A program made the position numbers and the translations under genes. This document shows positions 34,760 to 42,435 of a stretch of 51,134 bases of DNA, in pieces; position 1 is the first letter of the stretch; every line of letters starts with the position of its first letter. The notes beneath the pieces are model-generated. The model did no database searches and had not been told where the DNA came from. It worked only from the letters and a program-made list of their open reading frames with translations. The DNA comes from Mesorhizobium sp. (GTDB lineage Bacteria > Pseudomonadota > Alphaproteobacteria > Rhizobiales > Rhizobiaceae). Location of the stretch: NCBI GenBank assembly GCA_022833215.1, contig JAIPUZ010000022.1:1-51134 (forward strand), read 5' to 3'.

Positions 34760-35935
34760 TCAGGCGGCAGCCCTGGCGTTTTTCCGGCCTGCGGCGAAGA
34801 AGGCATGCCCGTCGCGCCCGCGACGCTTGACCTCGTACAGCGCCTGATCCGCCTGCTCCAGCATCCGATCCACGTCCGCCGGCTGCTTCCTCGACCACAC
34901 CGTCGCGCCAATGCTGACGGTGAGGCCGATCGATCTGCCCTGCCATGAAAGTGGCATTGACCGTGCCATCTCCACCAGCGCTTCGGCGAGGGGCTTTGCC
35001 TCCTGCAATGCGGTTTCCGGCAGGATGACGCAGAACTCGTCGCCGCCATAGCGCACGATGAAGTCGTTCGGCCGCAGCCGGTCTTTCAGCGCATCGGCCA
35101 GATGGCGAAGCGCCGCGTCACCCGCAGCGTGACCGTTCTGGTCATTGATTTCCTTGAAGCGGTCGAGATCGATGACGAGGAGGGCGAAGGGGCGGCCGGT
35201 GCGGGCGGATCGCATGGTCTCTGCCGAAAGCCGCTCCAGAAACAGCCGCCGGTTGGGCAGGCCGGTCAGTTCGTCCCGCAACGCGAGTTCCGCGACCTCG
35301 CTTCTGAGCCTGTCCATGGCCATGATGACGAAGCCGAAATTCCACACGACGCCGCTGAAGATGACGCACAGAAGGGCATAGGATTCGACCACATTGTAGA
35401 AGCTGCGATCCGTATGGCCCCCCATGAGCGCAAAATTCATGGCCGTCTCCACCGCATGCCCGGCCACGCCGATCAGCATGGCACAGGCTGCTATCCAGTC
35501 GCCCAGCTTCCGCTCCGGCCGGCGCAGCAGGAAGGCTGCGGCCAGCAGCATCGGCACGGATTGCGCCGTCGCATAGGTGACGTTGCGCCAGTTCCAGCTT
35601 TCGAACGCTGCAATCATGCACAGCATGCTGGCTATGGTGATGAGAACGCTCGCCTTCCAGCCGCCGCCCGCACCGTAGAAGTGGCGCACGCCGACCCAGA
35701 ACAGGCAGAAGCCGAAGACGACGAAGCCGTTTCCGGCAATGGCCGGCACCAGCGCGCCTTCATTGCCCTGAAGCGAGAGAACCGCCCCGCCGATCACCGA
35801 AAGCAGGCACCCGGCTAGCCAGATGCGGGCGGTGATGAAGTAGCGGTACACATAGGAAACGGCTGCCCAGATCACGCTGACGGTGAGCGAGTTCAGCAGG
35901 ATGACGATGTAGAGCGTCAGGAAATCGAGGGCCAC
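34760..35935 (-). CDS. Membrane-bound diguanylate cyclase (GGDEF)
   Basis: This 391-residue protein makes the second messenger c-di-GMP from two GTP. The first 215 residues contain about six to seven membrane helices and form a sensor of unknown input. The C-terminal half is a GGDEF domain with D-E-L-T-G-L-P-N-R-R at its start and the active site G-G-D-E-F intact. An inhibitory site, R-P-N-D, stands five residues before GGDEF, so product feedback is expected. There is no EAL domain. The GTG at 35935 is the first start with the full membrane domain, without a clear ribosome binding site. c-di-GMP often governs pilus-based surface attachment, and this gene lies inside the split Tad locus. Confidence 0.9.
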   Translation of the reverse strand: MALDFLTLYIVILLNSLTVSVIWAAVSYVYRYFITARIWLAGCLLSVIGGAVLSLQGNEGALVPAIAGNGFVVFGFCLFWVGVRHFYGAGGGWKASVLITIASMLCMIAAFESWNWRNVTYATAQSVPMLLAAAFLLRRPERKLGDWIAACAMLIGVAGHAVETAMNFALMGGHTDRSFYNVVESYALLCVIFSGVVWNFGFVIMAMDRLRSEVAELALRDELTGLPNRRLFLERLSAETMRSARTGRPFALLVIDLDRFKEINDQNGHAAGDAALRHLADALKDRLRPNDFIVRYGGDEFCVILPETALQEAKPLAEALVEMARSMPLSWQGRSIGLTVSIGATVWSRKQPADVDRMLEQADQALYEVKRRGRDGHAFFAAGRKNARAAA

Positions 35936-36061
35936 GTCAATGGGTCCAGCCTGCGAGTGCGACGGATACCGCGCTCATCGGGGATGCTCCCTGCTTCCTT
36001 TCCGCCCACAACCAGGACGGATCGGTCGCGAGAATACGAAGGCAGCGTGAAGCACCGGTGA

Positions 36062-36107
36062 AGGTTGCCTTATGGCTTTACCTTGACGTAAACGCAATAT
36101 GCAACCT
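36062..36107. promoter_or_regulatory. Nested dyad in the gap upstream of the diguanylate cyclase gene
   Basis: AGGTTGC (36062-36068) and GCAACCT (36101-36107) form a perfect 7-bp inverted repeat. Inside it lies TTGACGTAAACGCAA (36083-36097), itself a near-palindrome (TTGACGT-AA-ACG-CAA) that resembles operators of MerR-type regulators of acyl-CoA catabolism. The 274-base gap between the cyclase start and tadD holds no gene. The element may serve the cyclase promoter or be a leftover of a lost gene. Confidence 0.3.
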
Positions 36108-36209
36108 GTCGATGTGCCGGCCGGTATCGTTCGCAAAGACGTGCCGTTTTTCAGGGCAGCCGCACCTGTGGGTGCAGAAGGCAGGGCGCCGCGTGGATGG
36201 CCCAACGGG

Positions 36210-37034
36210 TCAGTTCGTTGCGGGCTTTGCTCCATCCTGCGCCTTGAGCTGGCTCCATGCGTTCTGCTGCGCCAGCATCGAGCGCAGATAGGCGACATTG
36301 GCGCGCGCCTGCTCGGGCGAAAGCTCCTGCGAAGCGATGCGCTCGGCTTCGTCGAACCTGCCCTGCAGGCCCACGACGAGCGCGAGGTTCTGGCGCACGC
36401 GGCTGTCGGCGCCGGGCTGGCGTGAGGCGGAGGCAAGGAAGGTTTCGGCTGTGCGCAGGTCGCCCTCCAGGACATAGGACATGCCGAGGTTGGAGAGCAC
36501 CGACGGTTCGTCCGGCTTGAGATCGAGCGCCTTGCGATAGAGCTGGCGGGCGTTGTCCTTCTGGCCGGTCTGGTCGAGGATCGCGCCTTCGGCCGACATC
36601 AGGCGCCAGTCCGGATATTCGGGTGTCTGGGCGCGACGCACCGCATCCAGCGCCGGCTCGAACTGGCCGTTGGCCGCAAGCGCCTTGCCGTAGGCCGCCA
36701 GCACCTGGCGGTCCTTGGGATGGGCGATGGCCAGCTTGCGCATCACCGCCAGCGACTGCTCGGCATTGCCGTCCATCTGCAGGACCGTGGCGAATTGTAT
36801 GGCGGTGGCCTTGTCGTTGGGATTGGCGGCGTAAGCCTTGCCGAGCCTCGCCGAAGTGCCGCGCAACTCGCCGGTGGACATGGTCTCGATCGTCTTGCCG
36901 CTGCCTGCGCGGCCGATCGAGCCGGTCTTGATCCTGTCGGTTCCGCAGCCAGAGACGCTGGTCATAAGCACAATGGCAAGAGCCGCCGTCGCAAGACGGC
37001 GTCCGTTCGCGGCGTGGTTGCGCCAAATCTGCAT
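36210..37034 (-). CDS. tadD: Tad pilus lipoprotein TadD (TPR)
   Basis: TadD is a TPR-containing outer membrane lipoprotein that acts as pilotin-like helper for the Tad secretin. The 274-residue protein has a lipoprotein signal ending V-S-G-C with Cys30, a short Ser/Gly/Thr linker, and about five TPR-like helical repeats (A-L-D-L-K-P-D-E-P-S-V-L-S-N-L-G-M-S-Y is one of them). The ATG at 37034 has GGAGG about nine bases upstream and places the signal peptide correctly; 19 further codons upstream are open but unlikely. It is on the opposite strand from cpaB-tadC and separated from them by four accessory genes. TTAACC elements lie just upstream. Confidence 0.85.
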   Translation of the reverse strand: MQIWRNHAANGRRLATAALAIVLMTSVSGCGTDRIKTGSIGRAGSGKTIETMSTGELRGTSARLGKAYAANPNDKATAIQFATVLQMDGNAEQSLAVMRKLAIAHPKDRQVLAAYGKALAANGQFEPALDAVRRAQTPEYPDWRLMSAEGAILDQTGQKDNARQLYRKALDLKPDEPSVLSNLGMSYVLEGDLRTAETFLASASRQPGADSRVRQNLALVVGLQGRFDEAERIASQELSPEQARANVAYLRSMLAQQNAWSQLKAQDGAKPATN

Positions 37035-37103
37035 GAGAGCCCGCCTCCATCTGCTGGCGCGGCCGTTTTCACGCGGCCGATCCTCACGCAAATCAATAGT
37101 CCG

Positions 37104-37124
37104 TTAACCCTAATGGTTGGTTAA
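37104..37124 (-). promoter_or_regulatory. Pair of TTAA(C) elements upstream of tadD
   Basis: On the minus strand TTAACC (37119-37124) and TTAAC (37103-37107) stand in the same orientation, with 13 bases between the two TTAA cores, about 70-90 bases before the tadD start. The cores resemble CtrA half-sites, but the spacing is not the canonical seven. Confidence 0.25.
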
Positions 37125-37186
37125 TTTGGAGCCCGGCGCGCCAAAAGCGTCAAGAAAGCGGGCCATTTTCCGGAGAGGGAAGGAGA

Positions 37187-37208
37187 GCGCCGGCGGTTGC
37201 GCCGGCGC
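37187..37208 (-). terminator. GC-rich hairpin after the small secreted protein gene
   Basis: A perfect 8-bp stem (37187-37194 with 37201-37208) with a six-base loop lies 14 bases beyond the stop of the 80-residue protein gene. It lacks a clear T-run on the minus strand, so termination would be inefficient or factor-aided. Confidence 0.45.
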
Positions 37209-37222
37209 AGGTCCTGAAAAGA

Positions 37223-37465
37223 CTACTTCATGTCTTCCAGAAGCTCGTCATAGAGCTTGCATGTACCCTCGAGATCGGCGGCACCCTGGGACTGGGCGGT
37301 CGCGAGCTTCTGCCCGGTCTCCGTGGCCTTCTGCGGGTTCGAGGCGGCCAGCTCCTGCATCCTGGTCGAAACCTCCATCGCCTTTGACTGGAGCTCTTCG
37401 GTTGTGCAGGCGAATGCCGGGGTGGAGGCCATCATGACGGACAGGGCAAGAATATAGGTCTTCAT
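37223..37465 (-). CDS. Small secreted helical protein with two cysteines, unknown function
   Basis: I do not recognise this 80-residue protein. It has a clear Sec signal peptide (residues 1-19, ending A-F-A). Cys20 is the first mature residue and a second cysteine, Cys69, lies near the end, so a disulfide linking both ends of a helical hairpin is possible. The lipobox rule is not met, as alanine stands where leucine is needed. The mature part is acidic and helical, with many Gln, Ala and Glu. A GAGGAAAA stretch precedes the ATG. It stands alone between tadD and the MscS gene, with a hairpin after it. It could be a small periplasmic chaperone-like protein, but that is only a guess from shape. 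Confidence 0.72.
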   Translation of the reverse strand: MKTYILALSVMMASTPAFACTTEELQSKAMEVSTRMQELAASNPQKATETGQKLATAQSQGAADLEGTCKLYDELLEDMK

Positions 37466-37614
37466 GTTTTTCCTCGTATTTAATCAGCCTTATGAAAGGC
37501 TTGGCCTGTCTAGCAGCCGAAGGCAGGCCAGAGAATGACGCGAGGATCACTTAGTGTGTTGGCGCGAAACGCGGTCGCGGAACGCCGGGCGTTCCGCGAT
37601 GTTTGCCGCGTGGT

Positions 37615-38892
37615 TCAGTTCACGCCGACCTGTTCTTTGACGGCATCGGGATTCGCCAGATACGGACGCGCCGAGGCCCATGAACTGAGATCGGCACCGC
37701 TTGGATTCTGGAATACGGCCAGCCCGAACTCGGGCAGGATAGCGAACAGATGGTCGAAAATATCCGCCTGAATGCCCTCATAGGATGTCCAGACCGTGGT
37801 GTTGGTGAAGCAGTAGATTTCTATAGGCAGGCCCTCCGGCCCCGGTTGAAGCTGGCGCACCATGATGGTCATTGCCTTGTGGACGCCCGGATGGTTGCGC
37901 AGATATGTGTCCACATAGGCGCGGAAGGTGCCGATGTTGGTAATGCGGCGTGTGTTGGCGGCCACCCTGGCCTTGTCGCCGAGCTTGCCGTTCCACTCGG
38001 AAATCTCCGCCTTCTTGTGCTTCAGATAGGCTTCGAGCAGTCCGAAGGACTCCAGCTTGCCGAGCTCCCCGGGGGTAAGGAAGCGGATGCTGGTCTGGTC
38101 GAGATAGATCGAGCGCTTGATGCGCCGTCCGCCCGACTCCTGCATGCCGCGCCAGTTCTTGAAGGAATCGGTGACCAGCTTGCGGATCGGAATCGTGGTG
38201 ATGGTCTTGTCGAAATTGCGCACCTGAACCGTGTGCAGCGCAATCTCGATGACGTCGCCATCGGCGTTCAGGCTCGGCATCTCGATCCAGTCGCCCACCC
38301 GCACCATTCCCGTCGAGGAGATCTGGATGCCGGCTACAAGGGAAAGCAGCGTGTCCTGAAAGACGAGGATGAGGACGGCTGCCATGGCACCCAGGCCCGA
38401 AAGCAGGATCAGCGGCGATCGGTCGATGAGCGTGGCGATCATCAGGAGCGCGGCGACCACGTAGATCGCGATCTTGACCACCTGGATATAGCCCTTGATG
38501 GGCTTCATCCGCGCTTCCGGCCGGCGGTGATAGAGCGTGTCGACAATGTTGAAGGCAGCGCTGATCGCCATCGCCACCATGAGGATCATGAAGGCGTTCG
38601 CCACGTTCGTCACCACGGTGACCATAACTGCCGGCAGGCCCGGCACGAGCGTGATGCCGCCTGCGATCACCATGGCCGGCATGACATTGGACAGCCGCTC
38701 GATGACGCCATGACGGCGCAGTTCCTCGTCGCGGCCGAATGCGGTTCTGGCGACGATGCGATTGAGGATTTGCAGAAGAACCGACTTCACGATGAAATTG
38801 GCGAACAGGGCCGCCAGTATGAGCGCGACCAGCGCCGACAGGGTTTGAAGCCAGGGGTGGGACTGAAAAAATTCCTGAATTGAGACCGTCAC
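37615..38892 (-). CDS. MscS-family mechanosensitive ion channel (YbdG-like)
   Basis: This 425-residue membrane protein is a small-conductance mechanosensitive channel relative, thought to release solutes under osmotic downshock. The N-terminal part has about five membrane helices (first at 15-38). The pore-lining region has G-L-G-A-M-A-A-V-L-I-L-V-F-Q-D-T-L-L-S, and the beta domain follows with V-R-V-G-D-W-I-E-M and D-G-D-V-I-E-I-A. Length and sequence fit the YbdG/YnaI-like subgroup. I chose the GTG at 38892, where the protein starts just before the first amphipathic helix. The frame is open to a TTG at 39006, but that part is hydrophilic and untypical. Confidence 0.87.
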   Translation of the reverse strand: MTVSIQEFFQSHPWLQTLSALVALILAALFANFIVKSVLLQILNRIVARTAFGRDEELRRHGVIERLSNVMPAMVIAGGITLVPGLPAVMVTVVTNVANAFMILMVAMAISAAFNIVDTLYHRRPEARMKPIKGYIQVVKIAIYVVAALLMIATLIDRSPLILLSGLGAMAAVLILVFQDTLLSLVAGIQISSTGMVRVGDWIEMPSLNADGDVIEIALHTVQVRNFDKTITTIPIRKLVTDSFKNWRGMQESGGRRIKRSIYLDQTSIRFLTPGELGKLESFGLLEAYLKHKKAEISEWNGKLGDKARVAANTRRITNIGTFRAYVDTYLRNHPGVHKAMTIMVRQLQPGPEGLPIEIYCFTNTTVWTSYEGIQADIFDHLFAILPEFGLAVFQNPSGADLSSWASARPYLANPDAVKEQVGVN

Positions 38893-39060
38893 TGTCTCGC
38901 TTGCCTCATGTGTTGTGTGATCGGATTGCGGATTGTCGTGGCCGCAACATAGCGATAACCGGTCCGGTTTGAACCCCTCGCTCAAATAGAGCTGGGAACC
39001 GGACAATACAGGGGGGGGCGATGCGTTCGCGCCTGTTTATGGACGGCGCGCGACCTGCTA

Positions 39061-39160
39061 GAGCAATTCCAGCAAAAGTGCGAAGCGGTTTTGCGTTCGG
39101 AATTGCGTAAAATAAAAGGTTGGAGCGTTTCCGCGATTCGAAGAATAGCGGAAATGCTCC
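39061..39160. repeat. Rhizobial-type intergenic repeat with two hairpins
   Basis: Two hairpins stand next to each other in the 341-base gap between the MscS and aminopeptidase genes. The first pairs GCAATTCC (39063-39070) with GGAATTGC (39099-39106), and GCAAAA (39072-39077) with TTTTGC (39089-39094). The second pairs 39122-39134 with 39148-39160, at 12 of 13 positions. The first unit strongly resembles a repeat I know from intergenic regions of Mesorhizobium-type genomes, which begins GAGCAATTCC. Such elements are probably small non-autonomous mobile or REP-like sequences. The rest of the gap (38893-39060 and 39161-39233) shows no gene. Confidence 0.75.
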
Positions 39161-39233
39161 AGGCCGTGGCAACGCGATGGTTGCAAACGAGAAATGCCGG
39201 CGGGGCTTATACCGTGCCGGCCGGAGACAGACG

Positions 39234-40601
39234 ATGGCTGTAGAATTCGCCGCAACCGGTCTTGCCGGCGCGCTTCCCGTTCACCTTGTCGGCAAGGACG
39301 GTCTGGAAAGCGGCGGATTGTCGCCGCACGCTCTGGCCTGGGCGAAGGCCAACGGTTTCACCGGCGAATCCGGCAAGACACTGGTGCTGCCGGGTGAAGA
39401 CGGGAAGATCGGTGGCGCGCTGTTCGGCCTCGGCGACGGATCGAAGGGCGCGCTGGCTCTCGGAAGCCTCGCCGGCTCGTTGCCGGAGGGAGACTGGCGG
39501 CTGCAAGGGCGGATGGACAAGCCGGAACTGGCGGCGCTGGCAATTGCGCTCGGCGGCTATGTCTTCACCCGCTACGGCAGGAAGCCCGGTCGGGCGTTTC
39601 GGCTGGCCCTGCCCGACGGGGTCGACGCCGGGCGGCTGGAACGACTGGCGCAAAGCATTTTCCTCACCCGGGATCTGGTGAACACGCCGACCAACGATAT
39701 GGGGCCCGACGCGCTGGAACAGGCAGTGCGGGAACTGGCCCGCAAGCATGGAGCGGAGGTTTCGGTGACGGCTGGCGATGACCTCCTCGCCGCCAATTTC
39801 CCGATGATCCATGCGGTCGGCCGCGCGGCCGCGCAGGCGCCGCGTCTCATCGACCTGCGCTGGGGGCCGCAGGATGCGCCGAAAGTGACACTGGTGGGCA
39901 AGGGCGTGTGTTTCGACACCGGCGGTCTCGACATCAAGCCGGCATCCGGAATGCTTTTGATGAAGAAGGATATGGGCGGGGCGGCGAACGTGCTTGGCCT
40001 GGCTTCGATGATCATGGGGGCCGGCCTGAAGGTGCGGTTGCGCGTTCTCATCCCCGCGGTGGAGAACGCCATTTCCGGAAATGCTTTCCGTCCCGGCGAC
40101 ATCCTGCCAAGCCGCAAGGGGCTGACTGTCGAGATCGGCAACACCGATGCGGAGGGGCGTCTCGTGCTGGGCGATGCACTGGCGCTGGCCGATGAGGAAA
40201 AACCGGCGCTGCTCATCGATATGGCGACGCTGACGGGTGCGGCGCGCGTGGCGCTCGGCCCCGACCTGCCGCCTTTCTATACGAATGACGAGACACTGGC
40301 CGCCGACATCGCTGCCGCATCCGCAGATGTGGAGGATCCGCTGTGGCGCATGCCGCTGTGGCAACCCTACGATGCGAAGATGGCGTCGAAGGTCGCCGAT
40401 CTGAACAACGTCAATGCCGATGGCTTCGCCGGATCGATCACGGCCGCACTGTTCCTCAGGCGGTTCGTGGAAAACACCGCGGCATGGGTGCATTTCGACA
40501 TCTATGCCTGGAACCCGACTGACAGGCCGCACGGGCCGGCAGGCGGTGAGGCGCAGGGAATACGTGCGCTGGAACAGGTGATTTCGCAGCGCTTCGGGTG
40601 A
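39234..40601 (+). CDS. Leucyl aminopeptidase family protein (M17)
   Basis: The 455-residue enzyme is a two-metal aminopeptidase of the M17 family, which removes N-terminal residues in peptide turnover. The C-terminal catalytic domain shows G-K-G-V-C-F-D-T-G-G (metal-binding Lys and Asp), M-K-K-D-M-G-G-A-A and the family signature N-T-D-A-E-G-R-L. The ATG at 39234 has GGAGA upstream and fits the family's N-terminus; open codons before it overlap the repeat element and are not coding. It is shorter than PepA of E. coli and matches the shorter M17 type common in alphaproteobacteria. A MarR regulator and an NlpC/P60 hydrolase follow on the same strand. Confidence 0.92.
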   Translation: MAVEFAATGLAGALPVHLVGKDGLESGGLSPHALAWAKANGFTGESGKTLVLPGEDGKIGGALFGLGDGSKGALALGSLAGSLPEGDWRLQGRMDKPELAALAIALGGYVFTRYGRKPGRAFRLALPDGVDAGRLERLAQSIFLTRDLVNTPTNDMGPDALEQAVRELARKHGAEVSVTAGDDLLAANFPMIHAVGRAAAQAPRLIDLRWGPQDAPKVTLVGKGVCFDTGGLDIKPASGMLLMKKDMGGAANVLGLASMIMGAGLKVRLRVLIPAVENAISGNAFRPGDILPSRKGLTVEIGNTDAEGRLVLGDALALADEEKPALLIDMATLTGAARVALGPDLPPFYTNDETLAADIAAASADVEDPLWRMPLWQPYDAKMASKVADLNNVNADGFAGSITAALFLRRFVENTAAWVHFDIYAWNPTDRPHGPAGGEAQGIRALEQVISQRFG

Positions 40602-40658
40602 AGCGGCTGCCCGTCGGACTGAAACGGAACCGAAACGATTTTATGGCAGATCGGATGC

Positions 40659-41009
40659 ATGACGATTTCCATGCGTCCGATACAGACCTTGCGGCTGTGG
40701 CAACAGGTGTGCCTGCATGAGGTGCGTGACGACGCGCCGGACCTGACCATGCGGCAGATGGCAATCCTGTTCACCATCTATCTCGACCCGCCGCCGCATA
40801 CCGTGCGCGGGCTCGCCGCGAGGCTCAACGTCACCAAGCCGGTCATCACCCGCGCGCTCGATACGATGGGCGCCATGAAGCTTGTATCGCGCCACCGGGA
40901 CGAGCAGGATCGCCGCAACGTGCTGATCCGGCGAACCGTGGAAGGCGCGCTCTATGTCGAGCGCTTCGGCGATGCTATTGTCGACAAGGCACTCCAACTT
41001 CCGACCTGA
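40659..41009 (+). CDS. MarR-type winged-helix regulator
   Basis: The protein has 116 residues, slightly short for MarR. It shows the winged helix-turn-helix with M-R-Q-M-A-I-L-F-T-I, V-R-G-L-A-A-R-L-N-V-T-K-P-V-I-T-R-A-L as recognition region, and the wing D-E-Q-D-R-R-N-V-L-I. The dimer helices at both ends are brief. Its target is unknown; the genes on either side, an aminopeptidase and a cell wall hydrolase, are the nearest candidates. ATGs at 40659 and 40671 are both possible. Confidence 0.83.
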   Translation: MTISMRPIQTLRLWQQVCLHEVRDDAPDLTMRQMAILFTIYLDPPPHTVRGLAARLNVTKPVITRALDTMGAMKLVSRHRDEQDRRNVLIRRTVEGALYVERFGDAIVDKALQLPT

Positions 41010-41021
41010 AAGCAGCCGACC

Positions 41022-41882
41022 GTGACCATACGCGACAGCCGTCTCCATGCCTTCCGCCCCGACCTTGCCGACATGCGGCTTGAAGGGCAGGTGGAGGCCG
41101 GGCGTTTCGTTCAGGGCAAGCCCGCCCGCATTTCCGTGGCGGTCGCGGATGTGCTGACGGCGCCGCGCGCCGATGCCGGCGTCAACACGCAGTTCCTGTT
41201 CGGCGACGACGTGCTGGTCTACGAGGTCGCGGACGGCTGGGCATGGGTGCAGGCGGAGCGGGATGGCTATGTCGGCTATGTGCGCGAAGCCGAAATCGGC
41301 GAACGCGGCGCCGCGCCGACGCATCTGGTCTGCGTGTCGCGCACATTTGTCTATCCTGGCCCCGACCTTCGTTTTGCGCGTGCCGGCACGCTGTCGCTCG
41401 GATCGGCGGTGACTGTGGCGGGCGCGGCCGAAACGCGAGGCACGGATTATGCGCTTCTGGCGGACGGCAAGGCGCTGATCGCCCGCCATCTCGTGCCGCT
41501 GGGCCAATATGCGCCGGATTATGTGGCCGTGGCGGAAACGCTGCTCGGCACGCCCTATCTGTGGGGCGGAGCTTCCGGTTTCGGCATCGATTGCTCCGGT
41601 CTCGTCCAGCTTGCCATGCGCATGGCCGGGCGCGACGTGCTGCGAGATTCGGACATGCAGGCGGCAGGGCTTGGCGAGGCGTTCGATCCGGGCGCAGACC
41701 ATGCCGGCCTTCGGCGCGGCGATCTGGTGTTCTGGAAGGGGCATGTCGCGATCATGACTAACGGGCTCGACATGATCCACGCCAACGGCCACACGATGAC
41801 GGTGGCGCGCGAAGGTCTGCGCGAGGCGATTGCCCGCATCGGCTATCTCTACGGAACCCCGACCGGCTTCCGCCGCCCGTAA
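41022..41882 (+). CDS. NlpC/P60 (C40) peptidase with SH3-type domains
   Basis: The 286-residue protein has two SH3-like segments in its first 165 residues (V-Y-E-V-A-D-G-W-A-W-V and a later unit). The C-terminal NlpC/P60 domain has catalytic Cys191 in G-I-D-C-S-G-L-V-Q and His241 in W-K-G-H-V-A-I-M; His253 in M-I-H-A-N-G-H is the likely third residue. Such enzymes cut D-Glu-diamino acid bonds in wall peptides. No signal peptide is visible, so it may work on imported muropeptides in the cytoplasm, which would agree with the neighbouring aminopeptidase. The GTG at 41022 starts 12 bases after the MarR gene. Confidence 0.9.
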   Translation: MTIRDSRLHAFRPDLADMRLEGQVEAGRFVQGKPARISVAVADVLTAPRADAGVNTQFLFGDDVLVYEVADGWAWVQAERDGYVGYVREAEIGERGAAPTHLVCVSRTFVYPGPDLRFARAGTLSLGSAVTVAGAAETRGTDYALLADGKALIARHLVPLGQYAPDYVAVAETLLGTPYLWGGASGFGIDCSGLVQLAMRMAGRDVLRDSDMQAAGLGEAFDPGADHAGLRRGDLVFWKGHVAIMTNGLDMIHANGHTMTVAREGLREAIARIGYLYGTPTGFRRP

Positions 41883-41891
41883 GCTGCCGGT

Positions 41892-42431
41892 TCAGCCTTT
41901 TCCCCGGCGCAGATGTTCGTCCAGCCTGGGCATGATCTCAACGAAATTGCAGGGCATGTGCCGGTAGTCGAGCTGTGCCTTCAAAATGCCGTCCCATGCG
42001 TCGCGGCAGGCCCCGGGCGAACCCGGCAGCACGAAGACGAACGTGGCGTTGACCACGCCGCCGGTGGCGCGGCTCTGGATCGTGGAAGTCCCGATCTTGT
42101 CGTAGGAGATGCGGTGGAAGACCTCCGAGAAGCCGTCCATGCGCTTTTCGAAGATCGGCTCCAGAGCATCGGGCGTGACGTCGCGGCCCGTGAAGCCGGT
42201 GCCGCCCGTAGTGATGACGACGTCGATGCCGGCGTCCCGTGACCAGCCCAGAACCTTTTCCCTGATCCTGTCCTTGTCGTCGGTCACTATGTCGCGCGCG
42301 GCAAGGATGTGGCCGGCATCCACGATGCGTTCGGCAAGCGTGTGGCCGGACCGGTCCTCGGCGAGGCTGCGCGTGTCCGACACGGTCAGCACCGCGATGC
42401 GCACGGGTATGAAGGGGCGTTGCTCTGCCAT
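41892..42431 (-). CDS. moaB: Molybdenum cofactor biosynthesis protein B
   Basis: MoaB/Mog-type proteins bind molybdopterin and adenylate it before molybdenum insertion. The 179-residue protein has the MPT-binding fold with L-T-V-S-D-T-R near the start, the T-T-G-G-T-G motif and D-V-T-P-D-A. The later S-R-A-T-G-G and L-P-G-S-P-G are also typical of MoaB. The ATG at 42431 lies only four bases after the ispE stop, so the genes form one transcript, although their pathways are unrelated. The open frame continues upstream inside ispE and is not coding there. Confidence 0.92.
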   Translation of the reverse strand: MAEQRPFIPVRIAVLTVSDTRSLAEDRSGHTLAERIVDAGHILAARDIVTDDKDRIREKVLGWSRDAGIDVVITTGGTGFTGRDVTPDALEPIFEKRMDGFSEVFHRISYDKIGTSTIQSRATGGVVNATFVFVLPGSPGACRDAWDGILKAQLDYRHMPCNFVEIMPRLDEHLRRGKG

Positions 42432-42435
42432 GGTT

